DNA of 64,000 bases from DYKG01 sp964596185 (lineage in GTDB: Bacteria > Muiribacteriota > Ozemobacteria > Ozemobacterales > Ozemobacteraceae): NCBI GenBank assembly GCA_964596185.1, contig CAZQUE010000016.1, positions 9,333 through 73,332 on the forward strand, given 5' to 3'. This document shows, piece by piece, positions 36,168 to 44,894 of the stretch. Numbering within the stretch: position 1 is the first letter of the stretch; every line of letters begins with the position of its first letter. A program made the translations under genes and the position numbers. Below the pieces are notes generated by a model. It made no database searches and had not been told where the DNA came from. It worked only from the letters and a program-made list of their open reading frames with translations.

Positions 36168-36925
36168 AAAATAGAATCCTATCGATTTTTTTGTTCGCTC
36201 TGATAATGCTGCTAACCTGTCAGTCGCTTTCGGCAGAGGTTAAGATTATCAAGCTAAACTACGCAGAGCCAGATTCGGTCATCCTGACGCTTAATCAGCT
36301 TTTTGGCAAGAAGGTCAAAGTTGCCGCGGCACCAATGATCAATGCAGTAGTTATCAACTCCGATGACAAAGATGTTCTTGCGGCTATTGATCAACTCATC
36401 CGGGATCTAGACCATCGCCCGGCGCTGCTTCGTTTCAGCGTGCAAAGAGGCTCCGACCAAAGTTTTCAGCAACATGAAATTCGCGTCGGACAAAAGAACC
36501 GGTTCCAGCAAACCCGTACTCAAAGCCACGAAACCGGACAAAATTCGGTTATCGCCCTAGAGTACCGCAAGGCACGCCTGACCGACGACAGTATTAGAAT
36601 TTTCAGCTATCCGACCTATTTTGGCGAAGCAATTGAAACGATTATTATCGCAAGAGGACTGATGGTTTCAGGACATCTTACTGGTAATAACAGTGCGCAG
36701 ATAGAAGTCTGGTATTCAACAGGCGAAGGCTTTGATTCAGAAACACTTTTAACCGAACTTGAAGCACCGCTTGGGCAATGGGTCAGTCTTGGCGGTAGCA
36801 GCAATGAAAACAATCAGTCATCGCCCGAAATCAAAATTGGAAAAAATTCCGGATTTTCAGCACGAAAAAGCGGCAGTCATATAGACCGCCGCTATCTGAT
36901 CAAAGTCGATCTGGTTAAGGATTAA
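36164..36925 (+). CDS. Secreted protein with a secretin N-type (NolW-like) domain
   Basis: 253 residues. A signal peptide (about 1-24) is followed by a short domain (about 25-85) resembling the N1/N2 ring domains of secretins: 'VKIIKLNYAEPDSVILTLNQ', 'INAVVINSDDKDVLAAIDQL', 'IRDLDHRP'. There is no secretin barrel. The rest is a beta-rich region I do not recognise ('RHLTGNNSAQ'-like repeats absent; 'NNSAQIEVWYSTGEGFDSET' near 187-206). It overlaps the GGT fusion gene by 4 bases, so they are co-translated, and overlaps the convergent gene by 4 bases at its end. Without a barrel it is probably not a pore; a periplasmic adaptor is an inference. Confidence 0.6.
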   Translation: MKNRILSIFLFALIMLLTCQSLSAEVKIIKLNYAEPDSVILTLNQLFGKKVKVAAAPMINAVVINSDDKDVLAAIDQLIRDLDHRPALLRFSVQRGSDQSFQQHEIRVGQKNRFQQTRTQSHETGQNSVIALEYRKARLTDDSIRIFSYPTYFGEAIETIIIARGLMVSGHLTGNNSAQIEVWYSTGEGFDSETLLTELEAPLGQWVSLGGSSNENNQSSPEIKIGKNSGFSARKSGSHIDRRYLIKVDLVKD

Positions 36926-38424
36926 AACGATACTTCGCTGCCCCCGTTGGAGTCATACAGATAATCGTCATCATCCGTTCCCGAACCGTCGCCATAACTG
37001 CCATCAGGTGGCGGCGGCGGCGGCACCTCGTTATCGTCTGGATAACTGATATCGTCATCTGGTGGAGGCGGTGGCGGAGGATCAGGGTAATCAGAGTCGC
37101 CACCATCGATATAGGAATCTGGTGTGAGCATGTCATCCTGCTCGTCAGTGGTTGGCGGAGGAATTTCACTGGTTGAATAGGTATCAGCGGAAGAAGAGCT
37201 ATCGGTAACATTTGAAGAATCGGACATACCGAATTCAGTTGAATCTGAAGCATCGTCAGGGGTGAGGGTAATATCACCACTATCTTCGAAATCGCTACCC
37301 TCGTCGAGGCCCAGTTCATTACCGTTGAGGGTTAGCTCATCGGGAATTTCACCGGGAAGAATACCACCTGCAGCTTCGATTTTCGGCAACGCAATAGTTT
37401 CCATGATGCGTTCGCGCACATTGGTCATGTGTTTCAAAAGCTGCAGACTGCTATGGTAGAAATTGATAACGATGAGCTTCTTACCAAGTGGGATGATGAC
37501 CATGTGGGTAAAAAGGCGTTTTTTGTTTTTCAGAAAATGAAACAAAACATTGCCGATTTCGACACCGGCCAGTTCTGATTTCCATTGGTCATAAAGCCTT
37601 GGGCTGAAGGGCATCAGCGTTTCCTTGATCGCTTTGCCCACCTGCGAAAGGTTTTGCGGTTCGTCGTAGGTTGCCGCCTGAATATGCATCAGGAATTGGC
37701 CGTCGAAGGCGTCAACTGAAGCCAACAAAGCCGGGCTGACGTTTTCCCTGATCTGAAAATCGCTGGGAACAAGAATTGAAAAATCGTAATCACGATTGCG
37801 AATTGGTCTGAAGCCTCTCTTTTCGCCGTAAAAGGGCCTGAGGCTGGACATGTAACTGCTTACACCCACCCCCTGAAGTGCAGATCTAAAGGTTTTACTG
37901 AGGCGCTGCCCATTGAGAACGTAGTCATAGACGGTCCAGCGATCGTTGTTGAAGCGACAATAAACGATGAATTCAAATTTACCACGATTGGTATTTAGAC
38001 GAATGACGATTTTGCTCTGGACTTTTTTGTGGTAGCGCGGATCGGAATAACTGATCTTTGCACCTTTGGCAACCCGGTTCATCACCTTGGCAAGGAACCT
38101 GAATTCGTTGCGGTGCGATTGAATCTGGAAAGAATATAGTTCACGATATTCTTCGGGACTCATGCGCTGAATCTGGCGTTCGAAGAGAATTGCCAGAAAG
38201 GTTTCGACATCGAAATTGGCAAGACAGATGTCGAATTCGCCATCCATAAGTGCACCCATAAACTGGTAAACCATTGGTACCGGCGACGGAAGCTCAGAGC
38301 GAGCTCCTGGAGGTTCGGGGATATCGACCAACAGCGCGTCGGCATCATTAATCTGACCAAACAGGGAAGGTACAGAACATAAAATCAGAATTAGCAGCAA
38401 AGCTTTCAATCGGGTTTTATTCAT
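36922..38424 (-). CDS. Secreted MlaC-like protein with acidic, proline-rich tail
   Basis: 500 residues. A signal peptide (about 1-23) is followed by an N-terminal part (about 45-185) that resembles MlaC, the periplasmic phospholipid carrier: 'YSFQIQSHRNEFRFLAKVMN' and 'WTVYDYVLNGQRLSKTFRS', the second close to the Trp-x-Val-Tyr-Asp core of MlaC. A second domain (about 195-345, 'YDFSILVPSDFQIRENVSPA') resembles DcrB/PsbP-type folds. The last 130 residues are low complexity, rich in Asp, Ser and runs of Pro. No mlaA, B, D, E or F is next to it. The MlaC call rests on motif memory and should be tested by profile search. Confidence 0.6.
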   Translation of the reverse strand: MNKTRLKALLLILILCSVPSLFGQINDADALLVDIPEPPGARSELPSPVPMVYQFMGALMDGEFDICLANFDVETFLAILFERQIQRMSPEEYRELYSFQIQSHRNEFRFLAKVMNRVAKGAKISYSDPRYHKKVQSKIVIRLNTNRGKFEFIVYCRFNNDRWTVYDYVLNGQRLSKTFRSALQGVGVSSYMSSLRPFYGEKRGFRPIRNRDYDFSILVPSDFQIRENVSPALLASVDAFDGQFLMHIQAATYDEPQNLSQVGKAIKETLMPFSPRLYDQWKSELAGVEIGNVLFHFLKNKKRLFTHMVIIPLGKKLIVINFYHSSLQLLKHMTNVRERIMETIALPKIEAAGGILPGEIPDELTLNGNELGLDEGSDFEDSGDITLTPDDASDSTEFGMSDSSNVTDSSSSADTYSTSEIPPPTTDEQDDMLTPDSYIDGGDSDYPDPPPPPPPDDDISYPDDNEVPPPPPPDGSYGDGSGTDDDDYLYDSNGGSEVSF

Positions 38425-38445
38425 CGTCTCTCTCCATATGGTTAT

Positions 38446-38474
38446 AGATTAATTGACCTTGTTGACTTTGTCAA
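38446..38474 (-). promoter_or_regulatory. Promoter overlapping a palindrome, upstream of the MlaC-like gene
   Basis: On the minus strand TTGACA (38474-38469) and TAATCT (38451-38446) are separated by 17 bases. The -35 overlaps GTTGAC-TTT-GTCAAC, a perfect inverted repeat at 38461-38475, which could be an operator. Predicted start near 38440; the start codon is at 38424. Confidence 0.45.
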
Positions 38475-38643
38475 CGCAATTGCAAATTCAAAAGGGTTCG
38501 AAACTCAAACGAGAGAAAATTTGACAAAACGATGTTTTTTAGACAAACTAATATTTAGTGAGATTTGTGAATCAATTTTAGAGCCAGCCAAGGATCTAAT
38601 CAGGCCACCAAGATAAAGCGTTAAACTGGCCCGGGGGATTGTC

Positions 38644-39138
38644 ATGAGAATTAAACAGGTTCTGGCATGCTTTGCCGTGCTCTGCCTTCTCTTAAGTCCT
38701 ACGTTATTTGCCCAGAATGCCGATGTCCTTGCCCAGGAATATGACAAAGCCTTTTACGCAGGCAACTATTCTGTGGCCTTGCCATTAATCGAAAGTTTGC
38801 TGGCCATTTCACCAGACAATCCTGATTATCAGCGGGAACGAATAAAAATGCTGGCTTTGCTCGACCGCGAGGCTGACTTTCTTGACGCCTTCCGAAAGCT
38901 CAGAGAAAAAGAAAGCGATTCCAATTTCAAGAGAAGCGAAGAAATTGTAAAATTCAAGCTTCTGCCTGAAAAGTATCTGGAACTGCTAAAAGCCGATGCC
39001 CAGACTCACAATGACGGGGCATTTCTTGAGAAGTTTTTTCCCAACATACAACTGGTGCAGAATTCCGAAACAAAGGCTCAAGACGGTATAGCAGCAGATG
39101 CAGGCCATCTGCCGCCTCTGAAACAGGTCAACCCTTAA
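38644..39138 (+). CDS. Small secreted helical (TPR-like) protein
   Basis: 164 residues. A signal peptide spans about 1-23 (ending TLFA-QNADV). The following 100 residues are helical with TPR-like spacing ('YDKAFYAGNYSVALPLIESL', 'SPDNPDYQRERIKMLALLDR'), about two to three repeats. The function is unknown. A purine-rich GGGGGA site lies upstream of the ATG. Its last 11 bases overlap the end of pdxT on the other strand. Confidence 0.65.
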   Translation: MRIKQVLACFAVLCLLLSPTLFAQNADVLAQEYDKAFYAGNYSVALPLIESLLAISPDNPDYQRERIKMLALLDREADFLDAFRKLREKESDSNFKRSEEIVKFKLLPEKYLELLKADAQTHNDGAFLEKFFPNIQLVQNSETKAQDGIAADAGHLPPLKQVNP

Positions 39139-39715
39139 GACTCTCGGCAACCATTTCGATGAACAACCGACTGATGCGATCGTCATCGGTTAATTCAGGG
39201 TGGAACGAACAGCCAAGCAGATGTCCCTGGCGAACCATGACCATGCGGTCCTGCCAGCGACTTAGCACTTCAACTCCTTCTCCGGCTTCGACAATATGTG
39301 GAGCCCGAATAAAGACGGCCGGAAAAGGCGTGTTAAGCCCGGCTATTTCAAGGTCGGTTTCAAAGCTGTCGACCTGTCGGCCGAAAGAATTGCGAGCAAC
39401 TGCTATATTCATCAGCCCAAGGTTGTGACTTTCGCCACTGACGAGGGTTTTTGCCAAAAGAATCAAGCCGGCGCAGGTTCCGAATATTGGGCGGCGCGCC
39501 TGAGAAAACTTGATCAATGGCGCAACCAATTCCGAGGTGTCGAGCAGACGACGAATGGTCGTGCTTTCGCCACCTGGAATTACCAGACCATTAACCAGTT
39601 CAAGTTCATCGACCGATTTTACGGCAACGGCATCAACGCCACAACGCTGAAAAGTCTTAAGATGCTCCCGGACCGCACCCTGCAGCCCGAGAACTCCTAT
39701 GCGCATTCTATTCAT
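39128..39715 (-). CDS. pdxT: Pyridoxal 5'-phosphate synthase glutaminase subunit
   Basis: 195 residues. PdxT releases ammonia from glutamine for PdxS. Seen: 'RIGVLGLQGAVREHL' near the N-terminus, 'NGLVIPGGESTTIRRLL' (about 43-59), the nucleophile elbow 'IFGTCAGLILLAK' with catalytic Cys near residue 80, and the His-Glu pair in 'CSFHPELTDD' near 170. It follows pdxS by 5 bases. The start may be M1 or M4 (39715 or 39706); no ribosome site separates it from pdxS, so translation is probably coupled. Confidence 0.96.
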   Translation of the reverse strand: MNRMRIGVLGLQGAVREHLKTFQRCGVDAVAVKSVDELELVNGLVIPGGESTTIRRLLDTSELVAPLIKFSQARRPIFGTCAGLILLAKTLVSGESHNLGLMNIAVARNSFGRQVDSFETDLEIAGLNTPFPAVFIRAPHIVEAGEGVEVLSRWQDRMVMVRQGHLLGCSFHPELTDDDRISRLFIEMVAESLKG

Positions 39716-39720
39716 AATTG

Positions 39721-40611
39721 TCAGATGCCGCGTTCCTGCATGCGGTCGCCGGCGGACAGAGAGGCCATTTCCAGACCGTGCATCGCGGTGCCGAGTCCTT
39801 TGGAAATTTCGGCTATCAGCTTATAATCCTGATAATGGGTGGTTGCCTGGACAATAGCGCGGGCAAATTTCTCGGGATTTTCGGATTTAAAAATTCCTGA
39901 ACCGACAAAAACGCCGTCAGCGCCGAGTTCCATCATCAGAGCTGCATCGGCTGGCGTGGCTACGCCGCCGGCTGCAAAATTTACAACTGGCAAACGGCCA
40001 AGACGCCTGATTTCAAGAAGAATTTGATATGGTGCGCCAAGGTTTTTCGCCTCGACCATGACTTCATCTTCAGAAAGACCACAGAGCTTTTTAATCTGGG
40101 CGTTAACCTTGCGAAGATGGCGCACTGCTTCGACAATATTGCCAGTGCCCGGTTCGCCTTTAGTTCGCAGCATAGCGGCACCTTCGCCGATGCGACGACA
40201 GGCTTCACCGAGATCGCGACAGCCACAGACAAAGGGAACGGTAAATGAGCTTTTGAGCAGGTGGAATTCTTCGTCGGCCGGGGTCAGAACTTCACTTTCA
40301 TCGATATAATCTACGCCCATGGCTTCGAGAACCCGAGCTTCGGCAATATGACCGATTCTGGCTTTTGCCATTACCGGAATCGAGACCGCCGCCATCACTT
40401 CTTCGACGATGCCGGGATCAGCCATTCTGGCAACACCACCGGCGCGACGGATATCGGCAGGAACCCTTTCAAGAGCCATGACCGCAACCGCACCCGCTGC
40501 CTCGGCAATTTTTGCCTGCTGGGCATTGACCACATCCATGATCACGCCGCCCTTCTGCATTTCAGCCATACCTCTTTTTACACGTTCAGTGCCAATTTTC
40601 TTTTCGCCCAT
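39721..40611 (-). CDS. pdxS: Pyridoxal 5'-phosphate synthase lyase subunit
   Basis: 296 residues. PdxS builds PLP from ribose 5-phosphate, glyceraldehyde 3-phosphate and ammonia. Seen: 'KGGVIMDVVNAQQAKIAEAA', 'VMALERVPADIRRAGGVARM', the Lys-bearing 'PVMAKARIGHIAEARVL', 'DYIDESEVLTPADEEFHL' and 'AAGGVATPADAALMMELGAD' with 'GVFVGSGIFKSENP'. Length is typical. It is transcribed away from pdxR and makes the window's organism independent of external vitamin B6 by the DXP-independent route. Confidence 0.97.
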   Translation of the reverse strand: MGEKKIGTERVKRGMAEMQKGGVIMDVVNAQQAKIAEAAGAVAVMALERVPADIRRAGGVARMADPGIVEEVMAAVSIPVMAKARIGHIAEARVLEAMGVDYIDESEVLTPADEEFHLLKSSFTVPFVCGCRDLGEACRRIGEGAAMLRTKGEPGTGNIVEAVRHLRKVNAQIKKLCGLSEDEVMVEAKNLGAPYQILLEIRRLGRLPVVNFAAGGVATPADAALMMELGADGVFVGSGIFKSENPEKFARAIVQATTHYQDYKLIAEISKGLGTAMHGLEMASLSAGDRMQERGI

Positions 40612-40722
40612 AACAATATCTCCATTCCTTAATTTATTGATTGCAAATTAAAACATTTCTGACTATTTTAAAAGTGCCAGTTTTTTAATTTTATTAATGG
40701 TCAGCAAACCCATTATCAACAG
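40612..40722. promoter_or_regulatory. Divergent pdxS-pdxR control region
   Basis: 111 AT-rich bases between the two start codons. A possible pdxR promoter is TTGCAA (40641-40646) and TATTTT (40664-40669) with a 17-base spacer. Near-repeats TTAATTTATT (40629-40638) and TTAATTTTATT (40686-40696) flank AAAAGTGCCAG (40670-40680), which resembles the AAAGTG core reported for PdxR sites in other bacteria. PdxR proteins bind such intergenic regions and respond to PLP. The assignments are tentative. Confidence 0.4.
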
Positions 40723-42123
40723 ATGAAAACATTCACGATCAAATGGCGCAGCAACAATGAATCGCCTCTTTATCAGCAACTGTATCTGCACATCAGAAAT
40801 GAAATAGTTGCCGGGCGCCTGTCTTTTGGCGCGCGCCTGCCGTCGAAAAAGCAGCTGGAAAGAAGCTTGAACATCAGTCAGACCACAGTTGAAACTGCCT
40901 ATTCTCAATTGCTCAGTGAGGGTTACATTGAATCGGTGCCCAGACGCGGCTATTTTGTCGCTGCCAAAGAAGAGCTATCTATGCCGAAAACGCCTGACAA
41001 CCTGAGCACTGATCAGGCAAAACCCCGGAAAAAGAAACTCTTTGAATTTGATTTTTCGCCGGGCCAGATCGACTGCTCTCTTTTTCCTTTCAACAAATGG
41101 CGAAGTCTATATCGTGAAGCAATCTGCGTCGACAACCAGCATTTGCTGATGCTTGGAAATCCGACCGGCGAAGATCTTTTGCGGCAAGAGATCCGAAATT
41201 ACCTTTATCAGTCCCGCGGCGTAATCTGCGGTATTGACCAGATTGTGATCGGTGCGGGCATCGAGCAACTGCTGCCCCAGCTGATTTTTCTTCTAGGCAA
41301 TGCGAGCGTTTACGCTGTCGAGAATCCCGGCTACAAGCTGACCAGGCATGTTCTGAGCAGCAACCAGCGCCGATCGGTACTACTGGAAGTGGATAATGAG
41401 GGCGCAAAAGTAGAAGATCTGGCCGCTTTGCCGGCAAATGTTGTTTATGTAACCCCATCGCATCAGTTTCCTCTGGGCAGCATCATGTCAATTAATCGCC
41501 GGATTGCGCTTTTAAACTGGGCGTATGCCGCAAAGGATTGCTTCATCGTCGAAGATGACTATGACAGCGAGTTTCGCTACTTTGGCAGACCGGTACCCTC
41601 TTTATACAGCCTTGGCGAAGGCAAGAAGGTCATTTATCTTTCGACATTTTCCAAGTCTTTAATTCCATCCTTGCGTATCGGCTACATGGTATTGCCTCAG
41701 GTCTTGATTGCCAAATACAAGAATGAGTTTTCCCATTACGCCTCGTGCGTTTCACGAATCGACCAGCAGGTTCTGGGAAACTTCATGAAATCGGGTGATT
41801 TTGCCCGCCACCTGAATCGAATGCGCATTGCTTACCGAAAAAAAGTTGAACTGATAATCAAAATTCTTGAACCATATCGTGGCATCATTGAAATTTCCGG
41901 AGAGACTGCCGGGCTCCATCTGTTGTTGAGTTTTGCCGGCCCGCGAACAGAAGCCGAATTGGTCGAAAGAGCCCGTAAAGCCGGCATAAAGGTTGTCGGC
42001 CTGAGTAATTTTTATCATGAGCCAATGCCAAAACCCGCCGGAATCGTTCTTGGATTCGGCAACATGAGCGAAGAAGTCATCGTCAAGGGATTGCATCGTC
42101 TAATCTCCGCCTGGGAAAAATAG
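40723..42123 (+). CDS. pdxR: PdxR-type MocR regulator (GntR HTH plus aminotransferase fold)
   Basis: 466 residues. A GntR winged helix is at about 8-80 ('SPLYQQLYLHIRNEIVAGRL', 'LNISQTTVETAYSQLLSEGY', 'RRGYFVA') and a fold-type I aminotransferase domain at about 110-465. PLP-site residues are visible: 'DDYDSEFRY' (Asp-Tyr) and the Schiff-base Lys in 'LSTFSKSLIPSLRIGY'. MocR proteins use the aminotransferase domain to sense PLP or amino compounds. The divergent position to pdxST is the classical arrangement of PdxR, so I assign that name from context. It may activate pdxST and repress itself. Confidence 0.87.
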   Translation: MKTFTIKWRSNNESPLYQQLYLHIRNEIVAGRLSFGARLPSKKQLERSLNISQTTVETAYSQLLSEGYIESVPRRGYFVAAKEELSMPKTPDNLSTDQAKPRKKKLFEFDFSPGQIDCSLFPFNKWRSLYREAICVDNQHLLMLGNPTGEDLLRQEIRNYLYQSRGVICGIDQIVIGAGIEQLLPQLIFLLGNASVYAVENPGYKLTRHVLSSNQRRSVLLEVDNEGAKVEDLAALPANVVYVTPSHQFPLGSIMSINRRIALLNWAYAAKDCFIVEDDYDSEFRYFGRPVPSLYSLGEGKKVIYLSTFSKSLIPSLRIGYMVLPQVLIAKYKNEFSHYASCVSRIDQQVLGNFMKSGDFARHLNRMRIAYRKKVELIIKILEPYRGIIEISGETAGLHLLLSFAGPRTEAELVERARKAGIKVVGLSNFYHEPMPKPAGIVLGFGNMSEEVIVKGLHRLISAWEK

Positions 42124-42170
42124 GTGAAGCTGCTTTGCATATTTGTGCAGTTTGGAGTATATTTGCCGGC

Positions 42171-44078
42171 ATGCAAATCATTCTTTCTGCCATCAACAGC
42201 CGCCACACCCACAATGCCATAGCACTAGCCTACCTTGCCGCTTACTGGCAGAAGGTTCCCGGTCGCCCGATTCCTCAGATCATGGAATTCGACATTAATC
42301 AGACCAATGAAACCATTTATTCGGAACTCATTCTGGCAAAGCCCAATGTTCTGGCATTTTCAGTTTACATCTGGTCTTTGGAAAGAGTTTTAAGCGTATG
42401 TGCGGCAATAAAAGCTGCCTGCCCGGACACTGTTATCATTCTCGGCGGTCCGGAAGCATCTTTTATTGACACCAAGATTCTGCAGGAAAACGATTTTATC
42501 GATTTCATCATTCGCGGCGAAGGCGAAGCTACTCTTTCAGAGCTTCTCGAAGCCATATTAAGCAATCGACCTGCCGAGGCTCTTAGCGGCACAACCTGTC
42601 GACATGCGGGAAAAATTCAAAGAAACCCCGATCGCGAGCTGATACAAAACATGGATGAAATCCCCTCCCCCTTTGCTGGCGGCTATTTTGGCAACGGGCA
42701 CGGTTTCACCTATTATGAAGCCTCAAGGGGTTGCCCGTCAAAATGCTCTTATTGCCTGAGTTCTGTCCAGGGACCAGTGCGCAATCATTCGTTAGAACGG
42801 GTAAAAAAAGATCTCGACTGGTTTTTCGATGCTGATTATCGCCAGATAAGATTCGCCGACCGCACCTTCAATTTCGACTTCGAACGGGCAGCCGAAATAA
42901 TCAAATATATAATTAAAAAAAATCACAAGTGCATCAATTTTCATTTTGAATTTCAGGCAGATTTCATGAATGAAGAAATCTTCTCGCTTTTACAGCAGGC
43001 TCCTGAAGGAATGTTTCATCTCGAAATCGGTGTTCAGTCAACGAACAAGCAGGCACTCACCAGCGTAAGTCGTCGCTTCAACCTGAAAAATCTGCAGGAA
43101 AATGTAACGCGCTTGCGGGCAAATACTGGCTGTCACTTACATCTCGATTTGCTTGGCGGTTTACCCGAAGATAGCTTTGCCGATTTTCTCGCCAGTCTCG
43201 ACGATGTATACCGACTGAATCCCCACAGCATTCAAATCAGCCTGGTCAAAGTTTTGCGTGGAACCCCTCTCGAAAAAAGAGTTGCCTGCGGCGATCTCAA
43301 TTGCATGGCCAGGCCCCCCTACACTGTTTTGCGAACCAGATGGCTCGAAGCGAGCGAAGCCCTTGAAATACAGGACATAGGCAAGCTTGTTGAAGGTATG
43401 TACAATTGCGATCGCTTCAATTTATCCTTAGGTTATCTGATTACCAATCTTTTTGCAGGGTCCGCGGCGGCTTTTTTCAGGAAGCTCGGACAATGGTGGC
43501 GCAAACAAGGCTTTCCTTTCTACAATTTTGGCCCGGACAACATTTATTCCAAGCTTTCCGAATTCGTGCAAAATGAAAATGCCTTGCCATGCCTGAAGGG
43601 CAAAACTCTGGTAATGCTGGAACACGAGTTTCATCTTAGCCAAAAGGTGCCTTGTGGGGATTCGCAGCTCGGCCCTGAATTTGTCAGCGGCAAGAACAAA
43701 AACACCCTAAGGGTCGTTCCGGGTCTGAAATGCTTCTGGTATGCCTTTGATCTTCAGCGAATCCTGGCCGGCGGCGAGCCCATCAACAGCGGAGCTTTTC
43801 CGGCTGTTTACAGCTATGAAAAAGATCTTTCTTCGGTTCCAGACACTCGACTTCTGCAGCTTGACCTGGCCGAGCGGTTCGTCATTGCCTCGGTACAGCG
43901 CAAAGTTGCGCTGGAAAATTTCCCCCAGGAATGGCAAAAATGCTGTGTTGCAGAGAATTTCACGCCTGATTTTGCATCAGTTATTGAAAAACTCAAGTCC
44001 GACGGGCTATTATATGATTCAAGGGAAAAGAACTACCGCGAAGTAAAAGAGCTGATTGAGCTTTCGCGTTCGCCATAA
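42171..44078 (+). CDS. B12-binding radical SAM protein with DUF4080 C-terminus
   Basis: 635 residues from the ATG at 42171 (MQIILSAINSRHTHNAIAL); an in-frame ATG at 42135 adds 12 residues without support. The N-terminal B12-binding Rossmann domain (about 1-140) has 'AINSRHTHNAIALAYLAAYW' and 'VIILGGPEASF'. The radical SAM domain (about 175-400) has the Cx3CxxC cluster in 'CPSKCSYCLSS' and 'FHLEIGVQSTNKQAL'. The C-terminal 200 residues match the DUF4080 type. The N-terminal B12 domain lacks an obvious DxHxxG motif. The substrate is unknown; such proteins often methylate or rearrange tetrapyrroles or lipids. FmdB-like and YgjP-like genes follow. Confidence 0.83.
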   Translation: MQIILSAINSRHTHNAIALAYLAAYWQKVPGRPIPQIMEFDINQTNETIYSELILAKPNVLAFSVYIWSLERVLSVCAAIKAACPDTVIILGGPEASFIDTKILQENDFIDFIIRGEGEATLSELLEAILSNRPAEALSGTTCRHAGKIQRNPDRELIQNMDEIPSPFAGGYFGNGHGFTYYEASRGCPSKCSYCLSSVQGPVRNHSLERVKKDLDWFFDADYRQIRFADRTFNFDFERAAEIIKYIIKKNHKCINFHFEFQADFMNEEIFSLLQQAPEGMFHLEIGVQSTNKQALTSVSRRFNLKNLQENVTRLRANTGCHLHLDLLGGLPEDSFADFLASLDDVYRLNPHSIQISLVKVLRGTPLEKRVACGDLNCMARPPYTVLRTRWLEASEALEIQDIGKLVEGMYNCDRFNLSLGYLITNLFAGSAAAFFRKLGQWWRKQGFPFYNFGPDNIYSKLSEFVQNENALPCLKGKTLVMLEHEFHLSQKVPCGDSQLGPEFVSGKNKNTLRVVPGLKCFWYAFDLQRILAGGEPINSGAFPAVYSYEKDLSSVPDTRLLQLDLAERFVIASVQRKVALENFPQEWQKCCVAENFTPDFASVIEKLKSDGLLYDSREKNYREVKELIELSRSP

Positions 44079-44098
44079 AACTGCACAGGAGAACAATG

Positions 44099-44362
44099 AT
44101 GCCGATATATACCTATCGCGCCCGAGACCCCGAGAAGAGCTGCGATAAATGCCGCGAATCGTTCGACACTTTTCAGGGAATCAGAGAAGAGGCATTGACC
44201 AATTGCCCGGATTGTAACAACGAAATCGTTCGTCTTATTCATGCAGCCAAGCCGTTCAAAGACCGCTCGGATCACAAATTGCTTTCGGACGACAATCTCA
44301 AGAAGCATGGCTTCAAGAAGCTTGTAAAAACCGGTAAAGGAACTTACGACGAAGTTGTCTGA
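44099..44362 (+). CDS. FmdB-like zinc-ribbon protein
   Basis: 87 residues. I use the second of two tandem ATGs (44099, MPIYTYRARDPE) because AGGAG is 7 bases upstream of it and 4 from the first, and because the family begins MPxYxY. Two Cys pairs form a zinc ribbon (CDKC near residue 17, CPDC near 38). The C-terminal part is basic and hydrophilic. FmdB-type proteins are called putative regulators but have no settled function. It overlaps the next gene by 8 bases. Confidence 0.75.
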   Translation: MPIYTYRARDPEKSCDKCRESFDTFQGIREEALTNCPDCNNEIVRLIHAAKPFKDRSDHKLLSDDNLKKHGFKKLVKTGKGTYDEVV

Positions 44363-44873
44363 CCAGATTTGCGCCAACCTTCTGTTTAAAGGCACCCCGA
44401 CGATTGTCTGCCCAGAACCGACGCCATTTGGCTTCGGACGGGTTCTGCTTGAAAACGAAAAGTTGCGGGTCAAGATTCCATCAACTGTTGCGGCAACCCA
44501 ACATCGGGAATACTGCAATAAGCATGTTTTAAACTGGCTGAAAGCGCAAGCCCGCTCGACGCTCAACAGTGAAACTTTCAATCTCTGCCGCGAGCTGGGG
44601 CTTCAATACAACAATATCGCCATCAAAGACACGCGTTCGCGCTGGGGCAGTTGTTCGGGCAAAACCAATCTTAATTTCAACTGGCGGCTGATCATGGCTC
44701 CGCCTGATGTTTTGCGCTACGTAGTGGTCCATGAAACCGCGCATCTTCAAGAGATGAACCATTCAGAGAGGTTTTGGGCGCTGGTACAGCAACGTTGCCC
44801 CGACTATCGCCTTCACCGCGACTGGCTGAAAAAACACGCCGGTGAAATTCTAAACTGGCAGCTCAAGTTTTAA
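44355..44873 (+). CDS. YgjP/DUF45-type metal-dependent peptidase-like protein
   Basis: 172 residues from a TTG start at 44355 that overlaps the preceding gene. The zinc motif HExxH is in 'VVVHETAHLQEMNHSERFW', with a downstream His in 'MNHSERFWALVQ' as third ligand, and the family marker 'DTRSRWGSCSGKTNLNFNWR' precedes it. This is the SprT-like/DUF45 group (E. coli YgjP), predicted metallopeptidases of unknown substrate. It ends 21 bases before the convergent metallopeptidase gene. Confidence 0.85.
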   Translation: MSDQICANLLFKGTPTIVCPEPTPFGFGRVLLENEKLRVKIPSTVAATQHREYCNKHVLNWLKAQARSTLNSETFNLCRELGLQYNNIAIKDTRSRWGSCSGKTNLNFNWRLIMAPPDVLRYVVVHETAHLQEMNHSERFWALVQQRCPDYRLHRDWLKKHAGEILNWQLKF

Positions 44874-44894
44874 AAACCGATGATTCGGAGCCTT

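Noticed and set aside
36915..37319. 134-codon minus-strand frame in the low-complexity tail region
   Set aside because: Alternative frame of the Asp/Pro-rich repeat DNA; low-complexity DNA keeps several frames open.
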